In this document: one piece after another, positions 15,543 through 24,676 of the stretch
Layout of the letters: every line of letters starts with the position of its first letter
How positions within the stretch are numbered: the stretch's first letter is position 1
Notes under the pieces: generated by a model
The model's database searches: none
Told to the model about the DNA's origin: nothing
What the model saw: the letters and a program-made list of their open reading frames with translations, nothing else
Program-made: the position numbers and the translations under genes
Assembly (NCBI RefSeq): GCF_009908295.1
Contig: NZ_JAAALO010000005.1
Span: forward strand, 577,631-641,630
Direction of reading: 5' to 3'
DNA length: 64,000 nucleotides
DNA from: Micromonospora rubida
Lineage (GTDB): Bacteria > Actinomycetota > Actinomycetes > Mycobacteriales > Micromonosporaceae

Positions 15543-16744
15543 AGGATCACCTTCCGGGCGGCGAGTAGGGAGAGCGCGAGCCCGCCCGCCATCACGAGCA
15601 GGCCCGTCCGGGCGTCCCAGGCGGTCCAGAGCGCGCCGAAGGCGACCGACGAACCCAGCCGCGCGAGCGCCTGCGCGGTCTGGAGCACGGCCATCCCGCT
15701 GGTCAGCAGGGCCTCGGGCAGCAACGGTCCGGCGGCGGACATCAGGACGCCGTCCGTGGCCGCGTAGAACGTGCCGTGCAGCACGAGGACCACGATCAGC
15801 AGCGCGATGCCGGTCGCCGCACCCGCGAGCAGCAGGTAGGCGGCGAAAAGGGTGACGTGCCCGCCGAGGAAGACCCCGACGCGGCCCCGCCGGTCGGCCA
15901 GGCGCCCGAGCGGCACGGCGAGCAGCAGGTACACCGCAGCCGTGCCGAGCGGCAGCAGCGGGAACAGGCCGGGCGTCATCGCGAGCTGCTTCTGCAGCAG
16001 CAGGTAGACGAAGAAGTCGCTGACCGTCACCAGGCTGAGCAGGATGGTGACGGCGCAGATCCGCCGGAACGCGGGGTCGCCGACGATGGCGCGCACGGCC
16101 GTCCCGATCCGCGGTGGCTCGGCCGCGAGGGTGGTGCGCGGGTCGCGGACGTAGAGCGCGAGCAACACCAGCCCGAGCGCCGCGACGCAGAAGGAGGTCA
16201 TGAATACGGCGTCGTAGGACCCGCCGGTGGCGGCGAGCACCCCGAACGCGGCGAGCGGACCGAGTAAGGCCCCGAGCGTGTCCATGGCCCGGTGCACGCC
16301 GAACGCCTGTCCCAGCCGGTCCGGCGGGGTGGATGACGAGATCATCGCGTCCCGCGGGGCCGTCCGCAGTCCCTTGCCGGCCCGGTCTGCGGTGATCACG
16401 GCGCCGAGGGCGCCGACCGAGGTCCCGGCCAGCAGCAGACCGAGTTTGGCCAGGGCGGAGATGCCGTAGCCGCTCGCGGCGACGAGTTTGCGGTGGCGCC
16501 AGCGGTCGGAGGCGTGCGCGCCGGCGAGGCGGACCAGTGCGGTCACCCCGAAGTGGAGGCCGTCGAGCATGCCGACCTGCAACGGGTTGAGCCCGAGCGC
16601 GAGCACGAGGTAGAGCGGCAGGACGGCGGTGACCATCTCGGCGGAGATGTCGGTGACCATGCTGACCATGCCGAGGGCGAGGACGTTCGCCGGGACGGAG
16701 CGCAGCAGCGCCCGTCCCGGCGGACGGTTGGCGGTGATGTACAT
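15539..16744 (-). CDS. MFS transporter
   Basis: 401 residues with about 12 hydrophobic helices and typical MFS signatures: 'DISAEMVTAVLPLYL' in helix 1 and 'AGAHASDRWRHRKLVAASGYG' (the G-x3-D-R-x-R/K loop between helices 2 and 3). 'ADRAGKGLRTAPRDAMIS' resembles a branch of actinobacterial MFS proteins whose substrates are mostly unknown. ATG at 16744 shares one base with the stop of the phosphoesterase gene (TGATG), indicating translational coupling. Confidence 0.85.
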   Translation of the reverse strand: MYITANRPPGRALLRSVPANVLALGMVSMVTDISAEMVTAVLPLYLVLALGLNPLQVGMLDGLHFGVTALVRLAGAHASDRWRHRKLVAASGYGISALAKLGLLLAGTSVGALGAVITADRAGKGLRTAPRDAMISSSTPPDRLGQAFGVHRAMDTLGALLGPLAAFGVLAATGGSYDAVFMTSFCVAALGLVLLALYVRDPRTTLAAEPPRIGTAVRAIVGDPAFRRICAVTILLSLVTVSDFFVYLLLQKQLAMTPGLFPLLPLGTAAVYLLLAVPLGRLADRRGRVGVFLGGHVTLFAAYLLLAGAATGIALLIVVLVLHGTFYAATDGVLMSAAGPLLPEALLTSGMAVLQTAQALARLGSSVAFGALWTAWDARTGLLVMAGGLALSLLAARKVIL

Positions 16745-18483
16745 CAGTGGCAGGTGTAGGTCGGGCTCGTGTCCTTGACCGCGCTGTCGGTCCCGATCAG
16801 CTGGGAGGAAAAGGTGCTGTCGGTGAACGTCAGCTTGATGACGCCGTACGTCCCGGACAGCCGCTTTAGGCTGTTGGGCTGCACGTTGACGATCGGGTAG
16901 GGCGGCGCGCCGGCCATCCCGCCGAGCAGTTCGACGATGCCGTTCGGGTCGGCGTCGCCGTTGGGGTCCTGCGGGCCGAACCGCTCGTAGTGGTGGTCGT
17001 GGCCGTTGAGGACCAGGTCCGCGCCCTCGTTGTAGAGCATCTGCCAGATCGGCCTGCTCACCGGGTCGTTGCCGTGGTCGCCAGAGCTGTACAGCGGGTG
17101 GTGCCAGGACGCGGCGATGCAGCCCTTGGTGTTCGCGGCGAGGTCGGCCCGCAGCCAGGAGATCTGCGCGCTGTCGTCGAAGCTGTTGGAGTTGAGGACG
17201 ATGAAGTGCCAGTTGCCGTGGTTGAAGCTGTAGTAGTTCTTGCCCTGCGGGTAGGCGATCGACCCGAAGTAGGACTTGTAGCCGGCGTACTCACCGGCCG
17301 GGTCGTACGTCTCGTGGTTGCCCGGCGCGGGCCGGATCTTCGACTTGAACTTGCCCCAGGTCTTGTCGAAGTAGTTCTGGAAGTCCGACAGGCGGGCGTC
17401 GTCGTACTGGTTGTCGCCCATGGTGATGACGAACTCGGGGTTCATGGCCGTGACGAGCGCGGCCGTCTTCGGGTGCTGGCACGAGCTGGAGCTCGCGGTG
17501 CACTGGTCGGCGATGTCACCTGCGGCGGCGACCGTGAAGGTGGTCCCACCGGTCGGGCTGGGCGAGGGAGAGGCGGTGGGCGAGGCGGTCGGTGCCGTGC
17601 CCAGGGTGAGCTTGTCCATGTTGGGGCCGCCGGTCGCCGTGGTGGCGGTCGCCCGGATCGTGTTGGCGCCGGCCTGGAGTGGCACGTTGATCGTCTGGTC
17701 GGTCCAGGTGCTCCAGCTACCGGTGGAGTTGAAGGTGAGCCCGGACGTCACGGTGACGCCGTTGACCGCGATGCTCAGCGGCCGTCCCGCGGTGGTGCCG
17801 TTGGCGTAGCGGAAGGTGCCCGGCCGGCTGCCGGCCGCAGCCGCGGTCACGGTCCACTCGATGTAGCCACCGACGACGTTGGTGTAGTCGACGAACCCGG
17901 TCCCGGTGTATCCGGCATGGTTGCTGAGGACGGCAGCCTGCGAGAGCGTGGCGTTCTCGGCCTGGTGGTCGGTGCCACCGGGGTCAGGGGCGCCGTCCGG
18001 GCCATAGACCTCCAGTTCCCAGAGCGAGTAGCCGTAGGACGTGCCGCGGGCGGTGCCGTAGACGCGCAGGTACCGTCCGTTCGCGCTGAGGCCGGTGTGG
18101 TCGTCGGTCCCGCCGTCCGCGCCGGTCACGGTCTTGACGGTGGTCCAGGCGGTCCCGTCCGGCGAGGTCTCCAGCCGGTACGCCGAGCCGTACGCGTCCT
18201 CCCAGGTCAGCTTGACCCGGTTGATCGCGACGGACGAGCCGAGGTCGACACGGAGCCACTGCGAATCCGATCCTTCGACGCTTGCCCAGCGGCTCGTGGC
18301 GCTGCCGTCGACGGCGTTCTCCGGGCCGTATGCGCTGCTTTCGGTCGACGAGGAGGTGGCGGGCCGGTTGTGGGACAGGAGCACGTCGGCGGCGTCGGCC
18401 CGGTCGACGATGACGATCAGTGCCGTAGCCACCAGCATGGTGCTGGCTACAGCGAGGGTGGGTAGTTTTCTCTTCCAGCGCAC
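16744..18483 (-). CDS. secreted metallophosphoesterase with two carbohydrate-binding modules
   Basis: 579 residues from GTG 18483, chosen because AAGGAGG lies at 18488-18494. A signal peptide (about 1-32) is followed by an F5/8-type discoidin module (about 33-165) and a CBM6/35-like module (about 175-295). A Ser/Thr/Pro linker precedes a calcineurin-like phosphoesterase domain with 'AAGDIAD', 'MGDNQYDD', 'GNHE', 'ASWHHPLY' and 'NGHDHHYER', the full set of metal ligands. It likely cleaves a phosphate ester or diester outside the cell while bound to a polysaccharide, possibly wall teichoic acid or polymer debris. It heads an operon with the MFS and propeller genes. Confidence 0.88.
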   Translation of the reverse strand: MRWKRKLPTLAVASTMLVATALIVIVDRADAADVLLSHNRPATSSSTESSAYGPENAVDGSATSRWASVEGSDSQWLRVDLGSSVAINRVKLTWEDAYGSAYRLETSPDGTAWTTVKTVTGADGGTDDHTGLSANGRYLRVYGTARGTSYGYSLWELEVYGPDGAPDPGGTDHQAENATLSQAAVLSNHAGYTGTGFVDYTNVVGGYIEWTVTAAAAGSRPGTFRYANGTTAGRPLSIAVNGVTVTSGLTFNSTGSWSTWTDQTINVPLQAGANTIRATATTATGGPNMDKLTLGTAPTASPTASPSPSPTGGTTFTVAAAGDIADQCTASSSSCQHPKTAALVTAMNPEFVITMGDNQYDDARLSDFQNYFDKTWGKFKSKIRPAPGNHETYDPAGEYAGYKSYFGSIAYPQGKNYYSFNHGNWHFIVLNSNSFDDSAQISWLRADLAANTKGCIAASWHHPLYSSGDHGNDPVSRPIWQMLYNEGADLVLNGHDHHYERFGPQDPNGDADPNGIVELLGGMAGAPPYPIVNVQPNSLKRLSGTYGVIKLTFTDSTFSSQLIGTDSAVKDTSPTYTCH

Positions 18484-18922
18484 GGCGCCTCCTTGGGGAG
18501 GGGGTTCAACCGGCCGGGGGCAGTTGTTCACTGAAGCGCGTCACGTCCAAAGGTGTTCCGGAGCCGCGCCAAGCCGCTTGGGAAGAGGCTTCCAATTACG
18601 TACTTCGATGTCAAGGGATTAGGAAAACAATTTGCCTTTTCGGTCGCCCCCGTCGGCGTGGGCTCGGAGCGTTCGGTGGTCGCCGCTGTTTGCATCCCCG
18701 ACCGGCCTGCCGCGTCGTCGGCGTGGTGCCCCGGCGTGCCGCATCGGGGTCGTCCGGTGTTCGCCGCGCCGGCCCGTGACGAAAGGTCGGCCACCTCTCG
18801 ATCAGCAGCGTTCGGCAGGTTCAGGTACTGCTGTGATCGGTGTCGGAGACAGCGAGCCCGCGACGCCGTGCGGGTGCGCGCCGCACGGATCGGATCAGGG
18901 ACCCGTGCGGCGCGGCACTTCG
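18484..18922. other. 439-base intergenic region
   Basis: It holds the leader of the phosphoesterase operon and the 3' flank of the sugar dehydrogenase gene, both on the minus strand. The stretch 18590-18640 is A+T-rich for this genome and contains a TTGACA (minus strand, 18614-18609) without a good -10 box, plus the palindrome listed separately. No gene is supported in it. Confidence 0.6.
18621..18637. promoter_or_regulatory. palindromic site upstream of the phosphoesterase operon
   Basis: AGGAAAACAATTTGCCT is a 17-base palindrome (AGGnAAA-caa-TTTnCCT) just upstream of the TTGACA-like box. It resembles the TTAGG/CCTAA half-sites seen near the ROK gene in this window, so a sugar-responsive repressor is possible. 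Confidence 0.35.
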
Positions 18923-21376
18923 CTAGCTGATGGTGATGCGCAGGGTGCGGTCGGCGCCGTTCGCGGCCCCGCCGTTGTTGTCGCAGTTGGTGGTGCTGAG
19001 CCAGAGCTGGTCGGAGCCGGGCACCTTAGTGACCGTGCGTAGGCGTCCGTACGTGCCCGTGTAGTACGCCGTCGGAGTGCCCGTGGTCTCGCCGCTGAGC
19101 AGCGGGATGCGCCACATCTGCTCGCCGCGCAGCGTCGCCATGTAGACGACGTCGCGGACGATCGCGATACCGCTGGGCGAGGCGGTCGACACCGACCACT
19201 GCCGCTTCGGGTTCTCCATGCCCGCGACGCCGCAGGTGCCCTCGCAGGTCGGCCAGCCGTAGTTCCTGCCCGGCTTGATGAGGTTGAGTTCGTCGTACAT
19301 GCTGTTGCCGAACTCGGCCTCCCAGAGCCGGCCCTGCGAGTCGAACGCCAGGCCCTGCGGGTTGCGGTGGCCGTAGCTGTAGACCCGGGTACCGAACGGG
19401 TTGCCCGGTGCCGCGGCACCGGTCGTCGTGATTCGCAGGATCTTGCCGTTGAGCGAGTTGAGATCCTGGGCCCGGCTGCTGGTCTGCCCGTCACCGGTGG
19501 AGACGTAGAGGTACCCGTCCGGCCCGAAGGCCAGGCGGCCACCGTTGTGGTAGCGGTTCTTGGCGATCCCGGAAAGGATCGTGGAATACCCGGTCAGGGT
19601 GCTGCCGTCGTAGGTCATCCGGGCGACCCGGTTGCCCTCCGAGGCGGTGTGCATGAAGTAGACGTAGTGGTTGGACGCCCAGCCGGGGTCCACAGCGACG
19701 CCGAGCAGTCCTCCCTCACCGTCGGTGGTGACGACGTTCGGGACGGTCCCGACCTGGGTACGCACACCGGACAGCGTCACCTTGAAGACCTTGAACTGGC
19801 CGGAGGTGACCTTGTCGTCCCGCTCGGTGACGAGGGCGGTCTGCCCGTCGGGCATGAAGTACGTGCCCCAGGGGATCGTCCAGCCGGTGGAGATCTGGGT
19901 GATCCCTGACGGCACGCCGCCGCTGCAGGTCGCGGTCGTGAAGGACACCGTGTTGCTCTGCCCGGACGTGTTGCCTGCACCGTCTCGGGCGACGACGTTC
20001 AGGCTGTACGCCGTGTTGCAGGCGAGCCCGGTGACAGAGGTGGTCGCCGCCGGGGGCGTGCCGACGGCCGACTTGACGACGGTCGTCCCGGTGCGCACGT
20101 CGTACGCGGTGACCCCGACGTTGTCCGTGGACGCCGTCCAGGTGAGCGTGACGCTGCTGCCGCTCAGATTCGAGTACGCCAGGCTCGCCGGGGCGGTCGG
20201 CGCCTGGGTGTCCGAACTGGCCAGGGTGGAGCAGATCGCCTGCGCGCTGGACAGCGAGACGTTGCCGGCCGCGTCCCGGGCGAACACCGACAGGCGGTAC
20301 TCCGTGTTCGGCGAGAGGCCGGTCAGGTTCCGCGAGGTTCCCGTGCCCGTCGTCTGACTCAGCAGGTTGCCGTCGTGGTAGATGTCGTATCCCACCACCC
20401 CGACGTCGTCGGTGGACGCGCCCCAGTTCAGCGTCATGCTGCTGGAGGTGACGGCGGAACAGCTCGGGGCGCCCGGTGTGCTGGGCGCCTGCGAGTCGCT
20501 CTGCCCGGTGATGCGCAGCCGGTCGATGTTGCCCAGGCCGAGCGCGCCGGTGGCGGTCAGCCGCACGGTGTTGGCTCCCGCGGCCAGTGTCGTGCTGACC
20601 GTGACGTCCGCCCAGTCGGTCCAGGCGGTGGTCGCCGGGAACGGTTGGTTGCCGACGAGGTTGCCGTTGACCGCGATGTCTCCCGGCCGGTTCGCCCCGC
20701 CGGAATTGGCGTACCGGAACGCCAGCTGCGCGGTGCCCGCGGCGGCCGCAGTCACCGTCCACTCCACGTACGCCCCCGCCGCGTTGGTCGTGTTGACGAA
20801 GCCGGTGCCGGTGTAGCCGGCGTGGTTCGACTCGACCGCGCCCTGAGCGATGACCGCGTTCTCCGCCTGGTAGTCGGTGAAGGCCGGCGCTCCGGCGACC
20901 TCGAATTCAAGGTAGTCGAGGTTGGCGGTGCCGGCTGTCGAGGTGGAGGTGACTCGGACGGTGTTGCTGCCGGCGCTGACCGGGGCGGTGACGGTCTTGT
21001 CGGCCCAGGTGTCCCAGTCGGAGGTGCTGCCGAACGCCGCCGCCGCGGCGGCGACGCTGCCGTTGACGGCGATGTCGGCGGGCCGGTCTGCCGCGGCGCC
21101 GTTGCTGTAGCGGATCGTGAAGGTCGCCGTGCCGGCGGTCGCGGCGTTGATCGTCCACTGCACGTAGCTGCCGACCACGTTGTCCGTGTCGGCGAAGCCG
21201 GTCCCGGAGAAGTTGAGGTGGTTGGACTCGGCGAGGCCCTGACCAATGGTGGCGCTCTCGGCCTCGTAGCGGATGGGTGCGGCATGGGCGGGAGTCGCCA
21301 TGAGGGCCGACCCGACGATGAGGAGTTCCATACTGAGCGCGGCGATGAGTCTCATGCCCGCTCTGGTTCGTACCAT
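18923..21376 (-). CDS. secreted PQQ-type sugar dehydrogenase with two CBM35-like and two FN3 modules
   Basis: 817 residues from ATG 21376, preceded by a GAGAGG ribosome binding site. Order: signal peptide (1-33, ending AHA), two CBM6/35-like modules ('YEAESATIGQG...', 'YQAENAVIAQG...'), two fibronectin type III modules ('APSTPGAPSCSAVTSSSMTL', 'APTAPASLAYSNLSGSSVTL'), then a glucose/sorbosone dehydrogenase beta-propeller ('TDGEGGLLGVAVDPGW', 'YHNGGRLAFGPDGYLYVSTG', 'GHRNPQGLAFD'). It probably oxidises sugars or lactones extracellularly with PQQ. The second CBM closely resembles the one in the neighbouring phosphoesterase, so both may bind the same polymer. Confidence 0.88.
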   Translation of the reverse strand: MVRTRAGMRLIAALSMELLIVGSALMATPAHAAPIRYEAESATIGQGLAESNHLNFSGTGFADTDNVVGSYVQWTINAATAGTATFTIRYSNGAAADRPADIAVNGSVAAAAAAFGSTSDWDTWADKTVTAPVSAGSNTVRVTSTSTAGTANLDYLEFEVAGAPAFTDYQAENAVIAQGAVESNHAGYTGTGFVNTTNAAGAYVEWTVTAAAAGTAQLAFRYANSGGANRPGDIAVNGNLVGNQPFPATTAWTDWADVTVSTTLAAGANTVRLTATGALGLGNIDRLRITGQSDSQAPSTPGAPSCSAVTSSSMTLNWGASTDDVGVVGYDIYHDGNLLSQTTGTGTSRNLTGLSPNTEYRLSVFARDAAGNVSLSSAQAICSTLASSDTQAPTAPASLAYSNLSGSSVTLTWTASTDNVGVTAYDVRTGTTVVKSAVGTPPAATTSVTGLACNTAYSLNVVARDGAGNTSGQSNTVSFTTATCSGGVPSGITQISTGWTIPWGTYFMPDGQTALVTERDDKVTSGQFKVFKVTLSGVRTQVGTVPNVVTTDGEGGLLGVAVDPGWASNHYVYFMHTASEGNRVARMTYDGSTLTGYSTILSGIAKNRYHNGGRLAFGPDGYLYVSTGDGQTSSRAQDLNSLNGKILRITTTGAAAPGNPFGTRVYSYGHRNPQGLAFDSQGRLWEAEFGNSMYDELNLIKPGRNYGWPTCEGTCGVAGMENPKRQWSVSTASPSGIAIVRDVVYMATLRGEQMWRIPLLSGETTGTPTAYYTGTYGRLRTVTKVPGSDQLWLSTTNCDNNGGAANGADRTLRITIS

Positions 21377-21595
21377 CGCGTGCCTCTCTCCCGAAGGTTG
21401 ATAGATAGTCAAACTGACTGACAGTCGCTGATGCTACGGCCGACCATGCATATCGGTCAATATTCGACAATGCGGGGCAGCGTCAGCCCGAGTGCTCGAC
21501 ACTCGGGCGCAGGGGGCATGGCGGCGGATGGGCACGGGTGGGCACGCCGGGGCCCGTCTCTGCTCGACGGGCCCCGGGAAGGCGTCGACAGCCGG

Positions 21596-22570
21596 TTAGA
21601 CGGCGGTCCTCAGCGCGGACTTCGCGTCCATCGTGGCACCCAGGGCGTCGAGGCCGGCCAGGGCGGCGCCGACGACCGGTGCCTGCGCCGACACCACCAC
21701 CTCGGCGCGGGGCAGCGCGGCCGGCATTCCCTCCACGATCGACTGGTGCAGCAGCGGATGCCGGGCGGCGAGCACGCCCCCGCCCAGCACGAGAGCCAGC
21801 CGTTTCTCGCGCATGCCCAGCCGCTCGGCGGCGACCCGGGCCAGGGACAGCACCTCCGTTGCCTGTTTCGCCACGATGCGACGGGCCACCTGGTCCCCGC
21901 CGGTCGCGACGGCGAACAGGACCGGGGTGAGCTCGTCGACGCGGGCGGGGGCGACCTCGCCGAGGTGCACGGCGATGCCGAATTCCTCGACCGTGGCCAC
22001 CCCGAAGTGGTCGATGACCGCCTCGGTCAGCCGGGTGGCCGGCCCGCGGCCGTCCTCACCGCGTGCCGCGTGCCACAGCGCCAGGGAGGCCAGGTGGTGC
22101 CCGCCGCCCCAGTCTCCGGTGAGCATCCCGAGGGCGGGGAACCGTGCGGTTCGCCCGTCGGCGTCGCGGCCGACGCAGTTGATCCCGGCACCGCACACGA
22201 CCGCGATCGCGCGTTCGGCGTCGGTGCCGGCGCGGATCAGAGCGAAGGTGTCGTTGTCGACCCGGTTCTGGTGTGCCCACCCGGCCGCGGTCACTGCCTC
22301 GGTCAGGATCCGCACCTCGATGGGCAGGTCCGCGCCGGCGAGGTAGACCTCGGCCCGGTCGAACACTGCGGCCGTGCCGAGCCCCGCGTGCTGCTTGGCC
22401 TGCGCGATGAGCCGGCCGAGCAGGCCGATGGTGTCGGGCACGCCGATCAGGTGCGGCGAGGACGCCGGGCCCCGGGCACGCCCGAGCACGGCTCCGGCGC
22501 CGGTGGCGATGATGACGTCAGTCTTGGAGTTGCCGCCGTCGACCGCGACCACGGTCCTTTCCCCGATCAT
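21596..22570 (-). CDS. BadF/BadG-type sugar kinase, probable N-acetylglucosamine kinase
   Basis: 324 residues from ATG 22570 (ATGA overlap with the GH4 gene). The N-terminal 'VVAVDGGNSKTDVII' is the phosphate-1 loop of the ASKHA fold. 'VVCGAGINCVGRDADG', 'GDWGGGHHLA' and 'LALVLGGGVLAA' complete the nucleotide-binding core seen in the BadF/BcrA ATPase family, which includes GlcNAc and glucosamine kinases. It is the last gene of the uptake locus and would phosphorylate a sugar released by the GH4 enzyme or imported directly. Sugar identity is inferred from context only. Confidence 0.82.
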   Translation of the reverse strand: MIGERTVVAVDGGNSKTDVIIATGAGAVLGRARGPASSPHLIGVPDTIGLLGRLIAQAKQHAGLGTAAVFDRAEVYLAGADLPIEVRILTEAVTAAGWAHQNRVDNDTFALIRAGTDAERAIAVVCGAGINCVGRDADGRTARFPALGMLTGDWGGGHHLASLALWHAARGEDGRGPATRLTEAVIDHFGVATVEEFGIAVHLGEVAPARVDELTPVLFAVATGGDQVARRIVAKQATEVLSLARVAAERLGMREKRLALVLGGGVLAARHPLLHQSIVEGMPAALPRAEVVVSAQAPVVGAALAGLDALGATMDAKSALRTAV

Positions 22571-23820
22571 GCGGCCCACCTCAGGTGCGCGGTGTTCGCG
22601 GCGAGAAGCCGGTCGGTGAGGCTCTCGGCGAGGTCGTGCTGGCCGACCAGCGGGTGTGCCAGCAGCGCCTGGTAGACCCGCTGCCGTCCACCGGCCACGG
22701 CGGCGTGCACGGCCAGCTCCTCGTACCCGCTGACGTGGGAGATGAGGCCGGAGATGTGGGGGCCGACGGCCCGGACCGGCAGCGGCGCCACGCCGTCGGC
22801 GTCGACCCGGCAGCTGACCTCGATGACGGCGTCGTCGGGCAGGAACGGCAGGGTTGCGTTGTTGCGCACGTTGACCGGGTGGGTGGCGCCGTCGCCGCTG
22901 CGCAGCGAGCCGATGAGCCCGACGGCGGCCTCGGAGTAGTACGCGCCGCCGCGCTTGGCGAGCAGGTCGGGTTTGGTGTCGCGGGTGGGGTCGGCGTACA
23001 TGGACAGCAGGGCACCTTCCAGTTCGGCGACCTGCTCGCCCCGGGTCGGTGCGCCGCGTTCCTCTTCGACGACCTGGTCGTGGGCGTAGAAGTAGCGCAG
23101 GTAGTACGACGGCACCGCGCCGAGTGCGGCCAGGATCGCCGGCGGCAGCTTCACCTCGCCTGCGATCTCGTCCAGGTGCGCCGAAAGCAGCTCGGGCAAC
23201 CGGTCGACGCCGTCGACGTGTACGCCGCGTTCCCAGGTCAGGTGGTTCAGGCCGACGTGGTCGAGGGTCACCTGCCCGGGTGCCACGCCGAGCAGCGCGG
23301 CGAAGCGCCGCTGGAAGCCGATGGCGACGTTGCACAAGCCGACGGCCCGATGCCCGGCGTCGAGCAGGGCGCGGGTGACGATGCCGGTCGGGTTGGTGAA
23401 GTTGACGATCCACGCTCCGGGTGCGGCGTGGCGGCGTGCGCGTTCGGCGACGTCGAGCACGACGGGAACGGTGCGCAGGGCCTTGGCGAGACCGCCTGCT
23501 CCGGTGGTCTCCTGCCCGACGCAGCCGCATTCGAGCGGGAACGTCTCGTCGCTGATCCGCGCGCGCTGCCCGCCGACCCGCAGTTGGATGACGACGACGT
23601 CGGCGCCGGTGAGCCCGGCGTCGAGGTCGGTGGTCCAGGTGATCCGCCCGGGGTGTCCGTGGCGGCGGAAGATCCGCTGCGCGAACCCGCCGACGATCGG
23701 CAGCCGGTCGGTTGCCGGATCGATCAGCGCTATCTCGGTGACGGCCCCGTCGAGGCGGGCGAACCCGTCTATCAGCTCGGGGGTGTAGGTCGACCCTCCG
23801 CCGACCACAGCGATCTTCAT
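22567..23820 (-). CDS. GH4 family glycosidase (6-phospho-beta-glucosidase type)
   Basis: 417 residues. The N-terminus is a Rossmann NAD-binding start, 'MKIAVVGGGSTYTPEL'. 'NFTNPTGIVT', then 'GLCN' (Cys163, Asn164) and 'GLNHLTW' (His193), give the GH4 metal ligands. 'VPSYYLRYFY' contains the likely catalytic Tyr. GH4 enzymes cleave glycosides by NAD-dependent oxidation, elimination and re-reduction and need Mn2+. It stands between the ABC permease and the kinase and would split an imported disaccharide in the cytosol. Confidence 0.9.
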   Translation of the reverse strand: MKIAVVGGGSTYTPELIDGFARLDGAVTEIALIDPATDRLPIVGGFAQRIFRRHGHPGRITWTTDLDAGLTGADVVVIQLRVGGQRARISDETFPLECGCVGQETTGAGGLAKALRTVPVVLDVAERARRHAAPGAWIVNFTNPTGIVTRALLDAGHRAVGLCNVAIGFQRRFAALLGVAPGQVTLDHVGLNHLTWERGVHVDGVDRLPELLSAHLDEIAGEVKLPPAILAALGAVPSYYLRYFYAHDQVVEEERGAPTRGEQVAELEGALLSMYADPTRDTKPDLLAKRGGAYYSEAAVGLIGSLRSGDGATHPVNVRNNATLPFLPDDAVIEVSCRVDADGVAPLPVRAVGPHISGLISHVSGYEELAVHAAVAGGRQRVYQALLAHPLVGQHDLAESLTDRLLAANTAHLRWAA

Positions 23821-23827
23821 GGAGTTG

Positions 23828-24676
23828 CTATCCTTTCACGCCGGTCAGCGTGACACCCTGGACGAACGCCTTCTGGGCGAAGAAGAACAGGACGATGACC
23901 GGGACCATGGTGAGCAGGGTCGCCGCGCTGACGAGATGCCATTCGACGTGGTGCAGCGACCGGAACGAGGCGAGGCCCAGCGAGATGGTCCAGGCATCCT
24001 GGTTCTCGCTGGTGTAGAGGAACGGGCCGTAGTAGTCGTTCCAGGCGTAGAAGAACTGGAACATGGCCGCGGCGGCGATGCCGGGCCTGGCCATGGGCAG
24101 GATGACGCGCAACAGCGTGCGCCACTCGCCGCAGCCGTCGACGCGGGCCGCGTCGAGGTACTCGTCGGGGATGGTGACCAGGAACTGGCGCAGCAGGAAG
24201 ATGGAGAACGCGTCTCCGGCCAGCATCGGCAGGATGAGCGGCCACAGCGTGCCGGTGAGCCCGGTGTTGGCCCACATCATGTAGAGCGGGACCGTGGTGA
24301 CCTGCGGCGGCAGCATCATCATGCAGATGATCAGGACCATCGTCGCGTTGCGGCCGCGCCACCGCAGCTTGGCCAGCGCGTACGCCGCCGGCACGCTGGC
24401 CAGCAGCATGAACCCGGTGGCCAGGATCGCGTAGAGGAACGTGTTGCCGATGAACCTCAGCAGCGGCGTCTTCCGGAACACCTCGACGTAGTTCTCCGGG
24501 TGCCAGCTCTGCGGCCACATGTTCGCGGTCAACGTCTGGTCGCTGGTCATGAACGAGGTGAGCAGCAGGAAGACGATCGGGGCGAGGAACATGACGGCCA
24601 TCGCGATGCCGATCGCGTGGCGGGCGACGAAGCCGAGCACGTGGTGTCCGCGGCCGCCGGGTATGGACTGGGTCAT
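23828..24676 (-). CDS. sugar ABC transporter permease (MalG/ChiG type)
   Basis: 282 residues with six hydrophobic helices and the EAA loop 'EYLDAARVDGCGEWRTLLRVILPMARPG' split here as positions about 190-217, which contacts the ATPase. Its ATG overlaps the stop of the partner permease (ATGA, 24673-24676). No ATPase gene is present in the locus; in actinomycetes a shared MsiK-type ATPase encoded elsewhere often energises such carbohydrate systems. Confidence 0.9.
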   Translation of the reverse strand: MTQSIPGGRGHHVLGFVARHAIGIAMAVMFLAPIVFLLLTSFMTSDQTLTANMWPQSWHPENYVEVFRKTPLLRFIGNTFLYAILATGFMLLASVPAAYALAKLRWRGRNATMVLIICMMMLPPQVTTVPLYMMWANTGLTGTLWPLILPMLAGDAFSIFLLRQFLVTIPDEYLDAARVDGCGEWRTLLRVILPMARPGIAAAAMFQFFYAWNDYYGPFLYTSENQDAWTISLGLASFRSLHHVEWHLVSAATLLTMVPVIVLFFFAQKAFVQGVTLTGVKG

